A stretch of DNA of 64,000 bases from Thiomicrorhabdus chilensis DSM 12352. Its GTDB lineage: Bacteria; Pseudomonadota; Gammaproteobacteria; Thiomicrospirales; Thiomicrospiraceae. Within the stretch, counting starts at the first letter, position 1; every line of letters starts with the position of its first letter. Positions 39,761-48,857 of the stretch are shown here, piece after piece. The stretch lies in contig NZ_KI519609.1 in the NCBI RefSeq assembly GCF_000483485.1, forward strand, positions 1,579,460 through 1,643,459, written 5' to 3'. The notes under the pieces are model-generated. The model was not told where the DNA came from and did not search any database. It saw only the letters and a program-made list of their open reading frames with translations. A program made the position numbers and the translations under genes.

Positions 39761-40567
39761 ATGCATACGCAAGCCAAGCAAACAAAAACCCACCTGATTT
39801 TTGGCCTTATATTTGCAAGTCTTATTGCACTCGTTCCTACTTATGTTTTTTCTGATACGCTCCGAATCGCTACTGATGAATGGTGCCCTTACGATTGCAT
39901 CGCAAGTCAAAACCAAGGCAAGGTCGGATATTTGGGTGATTTACTGGTGGAAACCATGAAAGAAAGAGGACATAAGGTCGAGTTCGTTGAAGTCTCTTAC
40001 TCTCGTGGATTGCAACTGGTCAGAGAAGGCAAACTTGACGGTACCATGGCCTGCTTTCGCGAAGAAGCTCCAGATTTCGTTTTTCCTGATTTTGCCTTAG
40101 GCAAAAGCAACAGTACCTTTTTCAGCCGTAAAGATTCAGACTGGCGCTACACAGGAAAAGACTCGCTTGAACAGGCTAAAATGATTGGCATTATTAAAGG
40201 CTATGACTATGTTGATCCGACCGTGATGGATTATATTAATCAAAATCCTAAAAACGTCCTTGCCATTACCGGAGAAAAACCTTTGGAAAGGTTGCTTGAA
40301 ATGCTTATCAATGGTCGCCTAACTGCGGTCATCGAAGACAAAATCGTATTGGAATACAAGGCCAAACAAATGGGCCAATCTGACCAAGTGAAAGTCTCGG
40401 GCATCACCAGTGTGGTCATTGATGTTTACAGCAGTTTTTCGCCTAAAAACCCCAAATCCGCAGAATATGCCAAAATCCTGTCTGAAGAAACTCTAAAAAT
40501 GCGTAAAGATGGTCGTTTAAACAAATTGCTAGAACGCTATGGCATTCAAGATTGGCAAACCCAATAA
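39761..40567 (+). CDS. Periplasmic solute-binding protein (family 3)
   Basis: The 268-residue protein has a signal peptide (about 1-31, ending YVFS) and a family-3 binding fold (LRIATDEWCPYDC, GYLGDLLVETM, REGKLDGTMAC). No ABC permease is near. The next gene, 15 bp on, is a membrane diguanylate cyclase, so the pair probably senses a ligand in the periplasm and sets c-di-GMP rather than importing a nutrient. GGAG lies 8 nt before the ATG. Confidence 0.85.
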   Translation: MHTQAKQTKTHLIFGLIFASLIALVPTYVFSDTLRIATDEWCPYDCIASQNQGKVGYLGDLLVETMKERGHKVEFVEVSYSRGLQLVREGKLDGTMACFREEAPDFVFPDFALGKSNSTFFSRKDSDWRYTGKDSLEQAKMIGIIKGYDYVDPTVMDYINQNPKNVLAITGEKPLERLLEMLINGRLTAVIEDKIVLEYKAKQMGQSDQVKVSGITSVVIDVYSSFSPKNPKSAEYAKILSEETLKMRKDGRLNKLLERYGIQDWQTQ

Positions 40568-40582
40568 ACTATGACTTGTTAA

Positions 40583-41962
40583 ATGCGTACTTTATTAAAC
40601 CGTTATCGCCAATCTATCGCGCTGCATCTATTGCTCGTTATCTTCGGCTTTTATTTTTTGGTGGCGATTCTGGTCACGGTGGTTCAGCTATACAAAGAAT
40701 ACGAAAACACCAAAAAAGAATTTTATGAAGAAATTCAAACCTTGCCTGCCACCTTTGGCAAGGGAATTTCAGATTCGGTTTGGACCTATAATCAAGAGTT
40801 GCTGCAATCGATTCTACAAGGCATGTACAACCTTCCCATCGTGGTGGGGGTCAAAATCGAATCGCTTGACCACAAAATGGATATGCAAATCGGTGCGGTG
40901 CTTAATGAGCAAAATCAGGTCGATTATTATGACTCGAAAGGCCAACCCTCAGAACAAAAACTCTTCGGCTTGGGCGCTAAATCACTTTTCGATCACGAAT
41001 TCCCTATTCATTATCAAGGGCCAGCGTTTAAAGATGATATTCCCTTGGGGAAGGTAACCCTTTATTCAAATGACCGACTGGTCTTTGAGCGAGTCAAATA
41101 CGGCTTCTTTCTCATATTGATAAACTCCTTAATCAAAACTTTCGCGCTTTGGTTTATCATTTATTTCTTTATCAAAAAATACTTAGGGCGACCTCTAGAA
41201 GAATTTACCCACAAAATTCGCCAGCAAAACACACAATCCCCACAACCGATCGACTTGGCTATTCACTGGACAGATAAAAATGAACTGCTCATTTTAAAAG
41301 ACAGTTACAACCAAATGATTCAGCGATTAAACGAGCACCAGCACGAATTGTTAGAACTTAACCAAGCGCTGGATGAAAAGGTTAAAGCTCGGACACATGA
41401 CTTGGAGCTTGCCAAAGAAAGCGCTGAGAAATTAGCTTATAGCGATCCACTCACTCAACTCAATAACCGCCGTGCTTTTTTTGATTATGGCCAACGGTTA
41501 CTGAATCTCGCTTTCCGACAACAAAATCCGCTGAGTTTGATTATGCTCGATATAGATAATTTTAAAAAACTCAATGACACTTATGGCCATGCTTTGGGAG
41601 ACCAGGCTCTGAAAGCTTTTGCAGATACACTTAAAAACAACCTTCGCGCAACTGACATCATTGGTCGGTTAGGAGGAGAAGAATTTGCTGTACTTTTGCC
41701 CAATACTGAAGAAGCCAATGCAATTAACATTGCCCAAACCCTTCGCCAAAAAATTAGCCAAATCGAGCTAAAACACGAACATTCATCAATTCAGTTTACC
41801 GCCAGCTTAGGAGTAGTTGAAAGTAAACCGGAAGACTCGAATATAGACTCGTTGCTTGCGCAAGCCGACAAAGCTCTTTATGTTTCAAAAGATCAAGGGC
41901 GTAATCAAGTCACTCCGTATTCAGAAATCTCAGCCAGCACCGCAATGAATGAAATTGGCTAA
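40583..41962 (+). CDS. Membrane-bound diguanylate cyclase with periplasmic sensor region
   Basis: Makes cyclic di-GMP. The 459-residue protein has a membrane helix at about 12-36, a periplasmic region of about 135 residues, a second helix (about 174-200), a HAMP-like and coiled-coil linker (ALDEKVKARTHDLELAKESAE, in parts), then a GGDEF domain with DPLTQLNNRRAFF and the active-site loop GGEEF. The I-site RxxD is not evident just upstream (RATD lies 9 residues before). Operon with the binding-protein gene suggests ligand-controlled signalling. Confidence 0.93.
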   Translation: MRTLLNRYRQSIALHLLLVIFGFYFLVAILVTVVQLYKEYENTKKEFYEEIQTLPATFGKGISDSVWTYNQELLQSILQGMYNLPIVVGVKIESLDHKMDMQIGAVLNEQNQVDYYDSKGQPSEQKLFGLGAKSLFDHEFPIHYQGPAFKDDIPLGKVTLYSNDRLVFERVKYGFFLILINSLIKTFALWFIIYFFIKKYLGRPLEEFTHKIRQQNTQSPQPIDLAIHWTDKNELLILKDSYNQMIQRLNEHQHELLELNQALDEKVKARTHDLELAKESAEKLAYSDPLTQLNNRRAFFDYGQRLLNLAFRQQNPLSLIMLDIDNFKKLNDTYGHALGDQALKAFADTLKNNLRATDIIGRLGGEEFAVLLPNTEEANAINIAQTLRQKISQIELKHEHSSIQFTASLGVVESKPEDSNIDSLLAQADKALYVSKDQGRNQVTPYSEISASTAMNEIG

Positions 41963-42102
41963 TCTGCCTAAAAAATCCAATCTTATAGAAAGCAAAAATT
42001 CTAAGAATTATTTAGATACTTAAACTAATCAGAAATGAGTTAATGTTTTTTAACAGAAGAACAAAAGGAAATAGTCTTTTAAAAGACAGGAAAGTAGAAA
42101 AA

Positions 42103-42150
42103 TGGGGCGAATGACGGGGATCGAACCCGCGACAACAGGAATCACAATCC
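42103..42150 (-). other. Attachment-site remnant: last 48 nt of a tRNA-His gene
   Basis: The minus strand carries anticodon stem-loop with GTG, the T-arm (GGTTCGATCCC) and the acceptor end with CCA of tRNA-His. Similarity stops before the 5' part of the anticodon stem (the pairing strand is wrong), so the first half of the tRNA is absent. The CCA end faces the core chromosome (lower coordinates). Integration into a tRNA 3' end leaves such a fragment at the distal junction, so the element lies to the right and the intact tRNA-His should lie beyond 64 kb. Confidence 0.85.
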
Positions 42151-42318
42151 GAAATTCTCATATTTAACGCATCTTAATAAAGTTTAATAAAATATAATTA
42201 ACCTTTACTTATCATAAACTTATAAAAACAAAACCATTGACACAGCTTAATCAAAATTTGTAATATTTAACCTATCCGGGGGCACAGTGGGGGCACGGAA
42301 ATTAATAAGGGTTAAATT

Positions 42319-43629
42319 ATGCAAAAGAAAATCACAAAAACAGAACTTAAAAAGTTTGACCAAAACTCAAATATAGGGGATAGATTTAACGACACTGAAC
42401 AAAAAGGGTTTCACGCTAGAAAAGGGAAAACAGGTACCCACCTTTACTATCGTTACCGATTAGATGGAATACGAAAAACCATATCTTTAGGTCGATTCCC
42501 TGAACTCCCCCTTGAAAAAGCCAGAACTATCATATCAGACTATATTGGTCGTATCGCTTCTGGAGAAGATATTTCTGAAGCTGCCGCTCAAAAAAAACAA
42601 CTTACTCAAAACACTGGACTTTCTTATATTCAAGAAATTTATGACTCTGAGTTAGCTAAGAAAGGCGATGGTACAAATATTCGAGCAGACCTTTTTAATC
42701 ACTTTGGTGAGCTTTTAAAAAAGCCGATGCACTCATTAACAAAACGACAGTTAAAAAACTGGCAGGCTAAAAAAGAAGCCGGTGGTTTAAAACCTAAAAC
42801 AATCAAAAAGTTGTTTGCATACTTTAACGCCATGCTAAATCACGCTGTTAAAATTGGTGGAGCATTAGAATCTAATCCATTAGATGGTTACTCTCTTAAT
42901 TTAAGAAAGACCACCCCAGAAGAAGAAAGGCTGCTTAGACAAAAAAGAACATATCTCACAGAAGAACAAACACGACAATTCTTCCTGGGGCTAGATTTAT
43001 ATCAAGACGAAAAGCGTAGACAAAACCAGAATAGCCGAGCTCACGGTAAGGGATACTTACCTGACTTATCTAAAGTTGAATATGTCGATTATGTAAAGCC
43101 TATAATGCTATTTCTGTACTACACTGGCTTAAGACCTGGAGATGCCAGAACTATGCAGTGGGATGAGATTAACTTCAACTTTAAAGTATTAAACAAAGTC
43201 ATTAATAAAACTAAGAATAAAATAGAGCACTCTACCCAAATCCCGCTTTCAGACCAGTGCATACAAGTATTACAAATCTGGCATAAACAACACGGTTCTC
43301 CTAAACATGGTTATGTATTTCCAAGCCCAAGAACAGGAAAACCCTTTCATGGACTATTTAAACCATGGGAAAAAATAAAAGAACTTGGAGACCTACCACC
43401 AGAACTGGGAAATTACACTTTAAGGCATAACTTCATAAGCCAACTTGTTATGAACGGTGTTAACCTTTTAAGCATTGCTAAACTCGCAACTACTAGTGTA
43501 GAAATGATAGAAAAACACTACGGTCATCTACAGCCTGATTTACAAAATCGATTTATTAACGAATTTGCACAGCAATCTCAAAGAATAATTAAAAAGGCTT
43601 CAAGCAAGAAAAAAACATTTCAGATATGA
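42319..43629 (+). CDS. int: Tyrosine-recombinase integrase
   Basis: Site-specific recombinase that should integrate the island into tRNA-His. The 436-residue protein has an N-terminal arm-binding region (DRFNDTEQKGFHARKGKTG, LGRFPELPLEKAR), a core-binding SAM-like domain, and a catalytic domain with the first Arg in YYTGLRPGDARTM, a LRHNF (H-x-x-R position altered to R-H-N) box, and the nucleophile in HYGHL. It reads away from the tRNA fragment. Confidence 0.92.
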   Translation: MQKKITKTELKKFDQNSNIGDRFNDTEQKGFHARKGKTGTHLYYRYRLDGIRKTISLGRFPELPLEKARTIISDYIGRIASGEDISEAAAQKKQLTQNTGLSYIQEIYDSELAKKGDGTNIRADLFNHFGELLKKPMHSLTKRQLKNWQAKKEAGGLKPKTIKKLFAYFNAMLNHAVKIGGALESNPLDGYSLNLRKTTPEEERLLRQKRTYLTEEQTRQFFLGLDLYQDEKRRQNQNSRAHGKGYLPDLSKVEYVDYVKPIMLFLYYTGLRPGDARTMQWDEINFNFKVLNKVINKTKNKIEHSTQIPLSDQCIQVLQIWHKQHGSPKHGYVFPSPRTGKPFHGLFKPWEKIKELGDLPPELGNYTLRHNFISQLVMNGVNLLSIAKLATTSVEMIEKHYGHLQPDLQNRFINEFAQQSQRIIKKASSKKKTFQI

Positions 43630-43634
43630 ATTGA

Positions 43635-44521
43635 AAAAGCTTAAATAATCATCTTAGTGTCCATATAATTTTTAGCCATTTACTTAAGCTTTTTTTTGAA
43701 ACGGAATACCAACTACTCTCAGCTAAATCTGATTCTATAAAAGCAAAGCTTTCTCAGCTTAAAACTGAAAAAACTGAAATATTAGAAAAAGTAGCAGAAA
43801 CTAATTCCCTTATTCTTAACGAAGAAAAGTGGTTCTTAGAAAACTCTATTGAAGACTTTGAACGCATAGAGTCTGAAGCTAAAGAAAAAGTTTATTTATC
43901 TTGGACCCATATCGAAGAAATTAGAACAAAGTTACAGCATAACAAAAAAGAAGGCGATAGAATCAAAAGCAATATCGGCTCATTACTTAATCCTTTAAAT
44001 TGGTTCAGTCAAGAAAGAAAGTCTTGGCTTATCAAAGCCGAAAACAACCGGCAAGAACTCGAATGTATTCGTTCTAAATTAAAGCTAGCAGAGCGCCAAC
44101 ATAAGGTAGCTGAACAATATCTATCATCAACAACAGCTCAAATTAAACGATATAAGAACTACCAGACAAAACTTCAAAGCCTTATATCCAAACTATCTAC
44201 TCTAAACTCTAAAACTGATGTACTTAATTCATAAACATCAGAACTAGAGTCGGAAAAAAACACCTTAGTTCAGAGCTTTTCGAAGTAAAAAGGACAAAAA
44301 TAGCTGTCGATGCGGCTATAGAACCTCTGGTAGATAAGCTTCGTAAACGGTATAAAGAAATCGAAGAAGCTAACCGCAATGCGAGAACGGCTCAAGATTT
44401 TGCAAACCTTCTCAATCAGGCTCAATCAAAAAATGAAAGACGACGAATACATACTGAATGTGAACGGCTATTTGAGAATGGGAAACCTCAACAAATCATA
44501 GATAGGTCAATTAAGGATTGA
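43635..44521 (+). pseudogene. Decayed coiled-coil protein gene
   Basis: From 43635 to 44234 one frame is open for about 200 codons with a strongly charged, heptad-like sequence (SQLKTEKTEILEKVAET, KLKLAERQHKVAEQYL) but no ATG or GTG start. A TAA at 44232 is followed in the same frame by SELESEKNTLVQ, and after a shift of frame near 44270 by ELFEVKRTKIAVDAAIEPL and about 75 more residues, ending at 44521. So the gene has lost its start, gained a stop and shifted frame. It overlaps the TTG start of the next gene. Confidence 0.65.
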
Positions 44522-45036
44522 ATCGTTCAATCATAAAGCTAAATGACAGGATAACAAGGTTAGCTCAAGTTGCTTCCATTGATATTCAAAAAATCATTTT
44601 AGATGGAAGCAATTTATTAAATAGCCAAGATGACTTCATCGCTCTAAAAGCACTAATCCCTGTAACAAATCATCTGATTAAAGACTACTCTGTTAAAGTG
44701 ATTTTCGATCCAGGAGCCTCTACTATCCTCAAAATAAACCCCGCTAAACTCAAAAACGCTTTCGATGAAAGAGTTGAAGTTATTATTGCGACATCTGAAG
44801 CTGATGAATTAATACTAGATTTGGCTGAAGATGAAAAATCTATTGTACTATCAAAAGATGGCTTTGCTGAATTTCCTGATAAAGATGCCGTTATATGTAA
44901 AAGTTCGTATCTTAAACTTAACCTGACAGGACACGGATTCAAAATGAGGAACTGTCAGATTAAGTCTGAACTTCTACAATTAATACCCCAAAGAGTGAAA
45001 AACCACCCAAAAGGTAAATTTTGGCGAGACCATTGA
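44518..45036 (+). CDS. NYN/PIN-like nuclease-domain protein
   Basis: The 172-residue protein shows a PIN-like NYN pattern: KIILDGSNLLNS (first acidic residue), KVIFDPGAST, and a C-terminal stretch SIVLSKDGFAEFPDKDAV matching the acid-rich VLSxDxF motif of Zc3h12a/YacP-like RNases. The start is TTG, overlapping the end of the decayed coiled-coil gene, so it may once have been coupled to it or be a domain split from it. RNase activity is inferred. With its partner broken, it may no longer be functional. Confidence 0.6.
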   Translation: MNRSIIKLNDRITRLAQVASIDIQKIILDGSNLLNSQDDFIALKALIPVTNHLIKDYSVKVIFDPGASTILKINPAKLKNAFDERVEVIIATSEADELILDLAEDEKSIVLSKDGFAEFPDKDAVICKSSYLKLNLTGHGFKMRNCQIKSELLQLIPQRVKNHPKGKFWRDH

Positions 45037-45065
45037 TTCAATAGCCTCACCGTTGTTTTAATCAA

Positions 45066-46655
45066 TTAAATCTGAAAATCACTGTTCTCTTTTAGGGACT
45101 GCTGGATTTTTTCCATCGCTTGTTTCTCGTCCTTGTCATAAGACGCATATCCAGTATAGTAACTAAGTACCCTACCACTCAAAAATCTAAATAAATTCGC
45201 ATCGTCTTCATCACCGAAGAACTGTTTCCAAACCAACATTTCTTCAATACCATTTTCCAAAGTAAAGTGGCGCTGTTTTAAAGCCGCTATATCAGCATCA
45301 ACATTGCTTGAGTTCATCAACGCTCTCTGGTCAAATAGTTCGCCAAAATATAACTCGATAGTATCCTTCTCCTTACTCCTATCTGATGAGTAATCTGCCG
45401 CCCAATCCTTGATATAACTGAAAGGATCAATACCGCTAAAATCATTAGGTACCATATAAACTTTAGCGAAATCAGACCCTGAGATATCAATCGGTTCATT
45501 CACCTGCTCAGTAACGATATCAATATCACCCTCAAACTCATCCATTAAGTGCTTAAGCATATTGACCTTGTTTCTAAGCTGGATTCGAGTTGAAAGATAT
45601 AAGTTATCAGCTTTGTTAAACTCGTAATAAGCTTCCCTGTAATAGCTATCTCTATTTCTGACATTCTCGTCTTTAATGGATAAAGCCTGGTTGATTCTTT
45701 TAATCTCAGTTTGCAGATTGCTAATTTGTCGTAAATAGCTGCCCTTATAACCACGAGCATCATATAAGAATTTAACCACGTCGTTATATTCTTTGTTGGT
45801 CGGCTGCACTTCGTTAATATCTTTAAGGATATAATCCTTGTAAGCAGGCATTAATTCAGTAAGCACTTTCTCTTTAACACCTTCAGATTCAAAACCATCC
45901 GGATTATTGGCATAAAACGACGTTAAAACAATCTCGAGCAAATTGGCATCCAACACTCGGTAACACTTATCATTTAGCCATACTGGTGCACCAGTTTGCT
46001 CCCAATATCTGCTATAACCTTCGGTACCGTAATCGTTAAGAGTAAAAGCACAAGCAATCTGATCCTGGTTAACTTCCTTATACTTCATGTCAGTTTTACT
46101 TCTTGACATAAGATCGGCGGGGCGTACATTATTGTCAGCAAGTAATTTCTGAGCCTGTTTATTCAGGTTTTTATAGACTGTGTAGCCACTTTGAAAACTG
46201 TTTTTCTTTTCAATCAACTCAGCTTTTTTTGCAGTCAGCTCAACCACTTTTTTGTCGTGATTGGCAATCTTTTGTTTCAATGCTTCAATCTCTTTCTGCT
46301 TCAGATTCACGCTCTGATTAAAAGAGGTTTCCCAGCGTTGTGGCTTTGATTCAAAGTATGCAATATATCTTTCTTTATCATCATCCGCTAATGCAGGAAA
46401 GCCATCCAACTGTCTTTTAAACTCATCAAGATTACGATCCGCAGAAACCTCTCGATCACTTCTATTCTTGGAAATATAGTCACCAATTGCATCAACAGTT
46501 TCTTTACTCATCAACAGAGCGACATTTTGCCCCTTATCAGAAACATCCCCTGTAGGAATATCTTTAAATACCAATTCATCAGGGCCTGACGAACACCCTG
46601 TTAGGGCTAATGAAGCTGCTATAACAGCTGCTACCAAGTTCAATTTAAATTTCAT
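45066..46655 (-). CDS. Large hypothetical lipoprotein
   Basis: The 529-residue protein has a lipobox LALTGC with Cys21, followed by Ser, so it is probably sent to the outer membrane. It is mostly helical, with a coiled coil at about 110-160 (VNLKQKEIEALKQKIAN) and a second near 310-390. I do not recognise the family. It follows the smaller lipoprotein gene at 46712 on the same strand, and the two mature N-termini (CSSGPDEL, CSDGPVDVL) look alike. Confidence 0.75.
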   Translation of the reverse strand: MKFKLNLVAAVIAASLALTGCSSGPDELVFKDIPTGDVSDKGQNVALLMSKETVDAIGDYISKNRSDREVSADRNLDEFKRQLDGFPALADDDKERYIAYFESKPQRWETSFNQSVNLKQKEIEALKQKIANHDKKVVELTAKKAELIEKKNSFQSGYTVYKNLNKQAQKLLADNNVRPADLMSRSKTDMKYKEVNQDQIACAFTLNDYGTEGYSRYWEQTGAPVWLNDKCYRVLDANLLEIVLTSFYANNPDGFESEGVKEKVLTELMPAYKDYILKDINEVQPTNKEYNDVVKFLYDARGYKGSYLRQISNLQTEIKRINQALSIKDENVRNRDSYYREAYYEFNKADNLYLSTRIQLRNKVNMLKHLMDEFEGDIDIVTEQVNEPIDISGSDFAKVYMVPNDFSGIDPFSYIKDWAADYSSDRSKEKDTIELYFGELFDQRALMNSSNVDADIAALKQRHFTLENGIEEMLVWKQFFGDEDDANLFRFLSGRVLSYYTGYASYDKDEKQAMEKIQQSLKENSDFQI

Positions 46656-46711
46656 ATTGCTTATCTATCCTCAATTAATTCATCTGTTTTTCTACAATTT
46701 TTCAGTTATGT

Positions 46712-47086
46712 TTAACTTTTCATTTTCCAATCGCCATCTACCTTTAGCATCTTTTGTATAATTGTGCTTCCGTCTTTAGTAGTCATCTCAATTTTGGCTT
46801 CATTCTCACTTTCTGATAATAATTTCAACTCAGCCCCATCAAACTTGCTGCAAACTTCCAACATCGCATCAGCCATCTTCTTTCTCTCTGATTCAGGGAG
46901 TTCAAGATACATTTTTGAAATCTTTGACATATCTTCTGGCACTCCAGCATCAAACATAACTTGAATGTCACCTTTACTACAAAGTTCCGACATAGTGTTC
47001 TCTAACACATCTACTGGCCCATCACTACAACCACCTAAAATTAATGAAGAGCCCAAAAGAGCTGACAACAACAAAGATTTTTTCAT
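46712..47086 (-). CDS. Small lipoprotein, DUF4878-like
   Basis: The 124-residue protein has a lipobox LILGGC with Cys20, then a domain ending KMLKVDGDWKMKS. The layout (helical start, beta-rich end with GDWK) is like the NTF2-like DUF4878 lipoproteins. The paired lipoprotein gene downstream suggests joint action in the envelope. Function unknown. Confidence 0.7.
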   Translation of the reverse strand: MKKSLLLSALLGSSLILGGCSDGPVDVLENTMSELCSKGDIQVMFDAGVPEDMSKISKMYLELPESERKKMADAMLEVCSKFDGAELKLLSESENEAKIEMTTKDGSTIIQKMLKVDGDWKMKS

Positions 47087-47864
47087 TTTCTTACACCTTG
47101 TTTTTACTTAGCAACCAAGTTAATTCACCAAAATAATGCTGTTTCAAACAGCATGCGTGAAATTAAGTACAAGTAAACTAATACCTTTTCCATACTTTAA
47201 AAAGGGCATTTCTGAAAAACACTTTCATCAAAAATGCCTAGTTAGAAAACTCTAATATTAAAACCACAACTAAACTAAAGTTTATTTACCTAATATACTT
47301 ACACACCCCCAAACCAATGTCAATAGTTTATTTTTTATATAGACTTATAAATCATGATGAATTGAATAAAACACTTCAGCCGACTGAAGGAAAAGAGCAA
47401 TGTCTATCAAACAAGCAATAAAACAAGAATTCTGGTGGGCATAAATCTTAAAAAAAAAATTTTTTTTTGCCGTTCCAATAAAAAACGTTTTGAAGAATAA
47501 TCCTATCTCATTACTGCAATTACCTAAATCGTTCTTGCGCTAAACACTCACAAAACAACCTTACAAATTCATATAGTTAACAACCTTAAAAGCATCTTTT
47601 TAAATGTGGAAATCTCATTCGCCGAATACTTAATTTAAAGCACTCTACATTCCTAACCCCAAATAAAATATAAAGTATTTATTTAAAATAGACTGTTTAA
47701 CTTATCTAGATATTTGTATAAGATAGCAATATAAAAGTATATAACCTCAATAAACTATATTAAATCAACATGAAAGATAGAAGAATTTTAATGGTTTCAA
47801 ACAATCATATAGAGCTTACAAAGAATATGGCGAGAGAACAGTTTCTGCTTTTAGGGATTTGTTG
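47087..47864. other. Long AT-rich intergenic region
   Basis: About 780 bp with homopolymer A and T tracts (near 47450-47470) and no convincing gene. A 24- or 31-codon ORF (starts 47791 or 47770) ends in TGATG at the regulator start and could be a leader that couples translation, but it has no clear ribosome site. The region likely holds promoters for the lipoprotein pair (leftward) and the regulator (rightward), and its A-tracts suggest bent DNA. Confidence 0.45.
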
Positions 47865-48770
47865 ATGATAAGTTTTAATGAATACATCAAATGCTGTAGA
47901 CAGAAGCTGGGGCTCACCCAAACCAGGATAGTTGAAGAACTTATAAAGCATAATGCATCTTTTACAGGCTTAGATATCACGACCTATAGCCGCTGGGAAA
48001 GAGGGGTTACCACGCCAAAATATCAACGAAAGAAATCAATTTTAAGTTACTTTTTTTCTAGAACGCTGACATTTTATCCATACATAGATTTTGAAAATAA
48101 TAGCAATTTGCATCAATCTGCTCAAAGGTTGCCTTTGCCAAATTCATTGCATAATCACCTCTTAGTGATGAATTTACCAATGTGCCACTTCCCCGATAAA
48201 CAAATAGAAAGCATCCCAATCCAGGAAAGCAATCAATCTTCTCTAGCTACGAGCTTCAATCATTTGATCATCAAAGCTCTATACGACTTTAATATAAACA
48301 CAATACGTCATAAACACTTAATCTCTAACCCAGGCAACTTCAGTATGGTTTGCCTATTCAATGACAACTATATGGGTCATTTATTTTGTTTAAAAATCAA
48401 AACAAGTGTTTATCACAAATTAATTCGATTTAAGATGAGCGTCTCAGAACTAAACACAGAACATCTTGCCGATGACTCAGAAGATGGCGGGTTACTTTTT
48501 TTCGGACTTTTCAGCCTAAGTAATGAAGTACTAAAAAATCTATGGGCACAGCTTTATAACTGGCTGGCAATAAATCAAAAGAAAATCCAGTTTATTGGCG
48601 CTATCACCTCTGACAAGGAAAGCTTTCACACCCTACTGGAATTAGAAATAGAACACATTGGAACTACAAAAAGAAAAACCAAAATCTATCACAGTCTTAG
48701 CTCACCTTTAAAAAAAGTAATGCTTTCCGAACCGGTGATAAACACCATGTTTTACCCTGTAAAGAATTAA
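47865..48770 (+). CDS. Xre-type HTH regulator with unknown C-terminal domain
   Basis: The 301-residue protein starts with a Xre helix-turn-helix (FNEYIKCCRQKLGLTQTRIV, then TGLDITTYSRWERG, which is the recognition part). The remainder is an unrecognised domain of about 230 residues, perhaps for ligand binding. TTG codons at 47859 and 47862 are open, but AGGGA is 7 nt before this ATG. It faces the leftward STAND gene and may control genes of the island. Confidence 0.75.
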   Translation: MISFNEYIKCCRQKLGLTQTRIVEELIKHNASFTGLDITTYSRWERGVTTPKYQRKKSILSYFFSRTLTFYPYIDFENNSNLHQSAQRLPLPNSLHNHLLVMNLPMCHFPDKQIESIPIQESNQSSLATSFNHLIIKALYDFNINTIRHKHLISNPGNFSMVCLFNDNYMGHLFCLKIKTSVYHKLIRFKMSVSELNTEHLADDSEDGGLLFFGLFSLSNEVLKNLWAQLYNWLAINQKKIQFIGAITSDKESFHTLLELEIEHIGTTKRKTKIYHSLSSPLKKVMLSEPVINTMFYPVKN

Positions 48771-48857
48771 ATACAGATTACTCTTAATTCCGAGAAAGTT
48801 TCCAACGCCCACCACATGACTAGAAATACTACTGAATGGCTAGATTCAAATATTCAT

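Noticed and set aside
42103-42150. Functional tRNA-His
   Set aside because: The 5' half is absent and the remaining anticodon-stem strand has no partner.
47440-47475. Poly-A/poly-T tract as an insertion-sequence end
   Set aside because: No inverted repeat, target duplication or transposase is near; it is plain AT-rich spacer.
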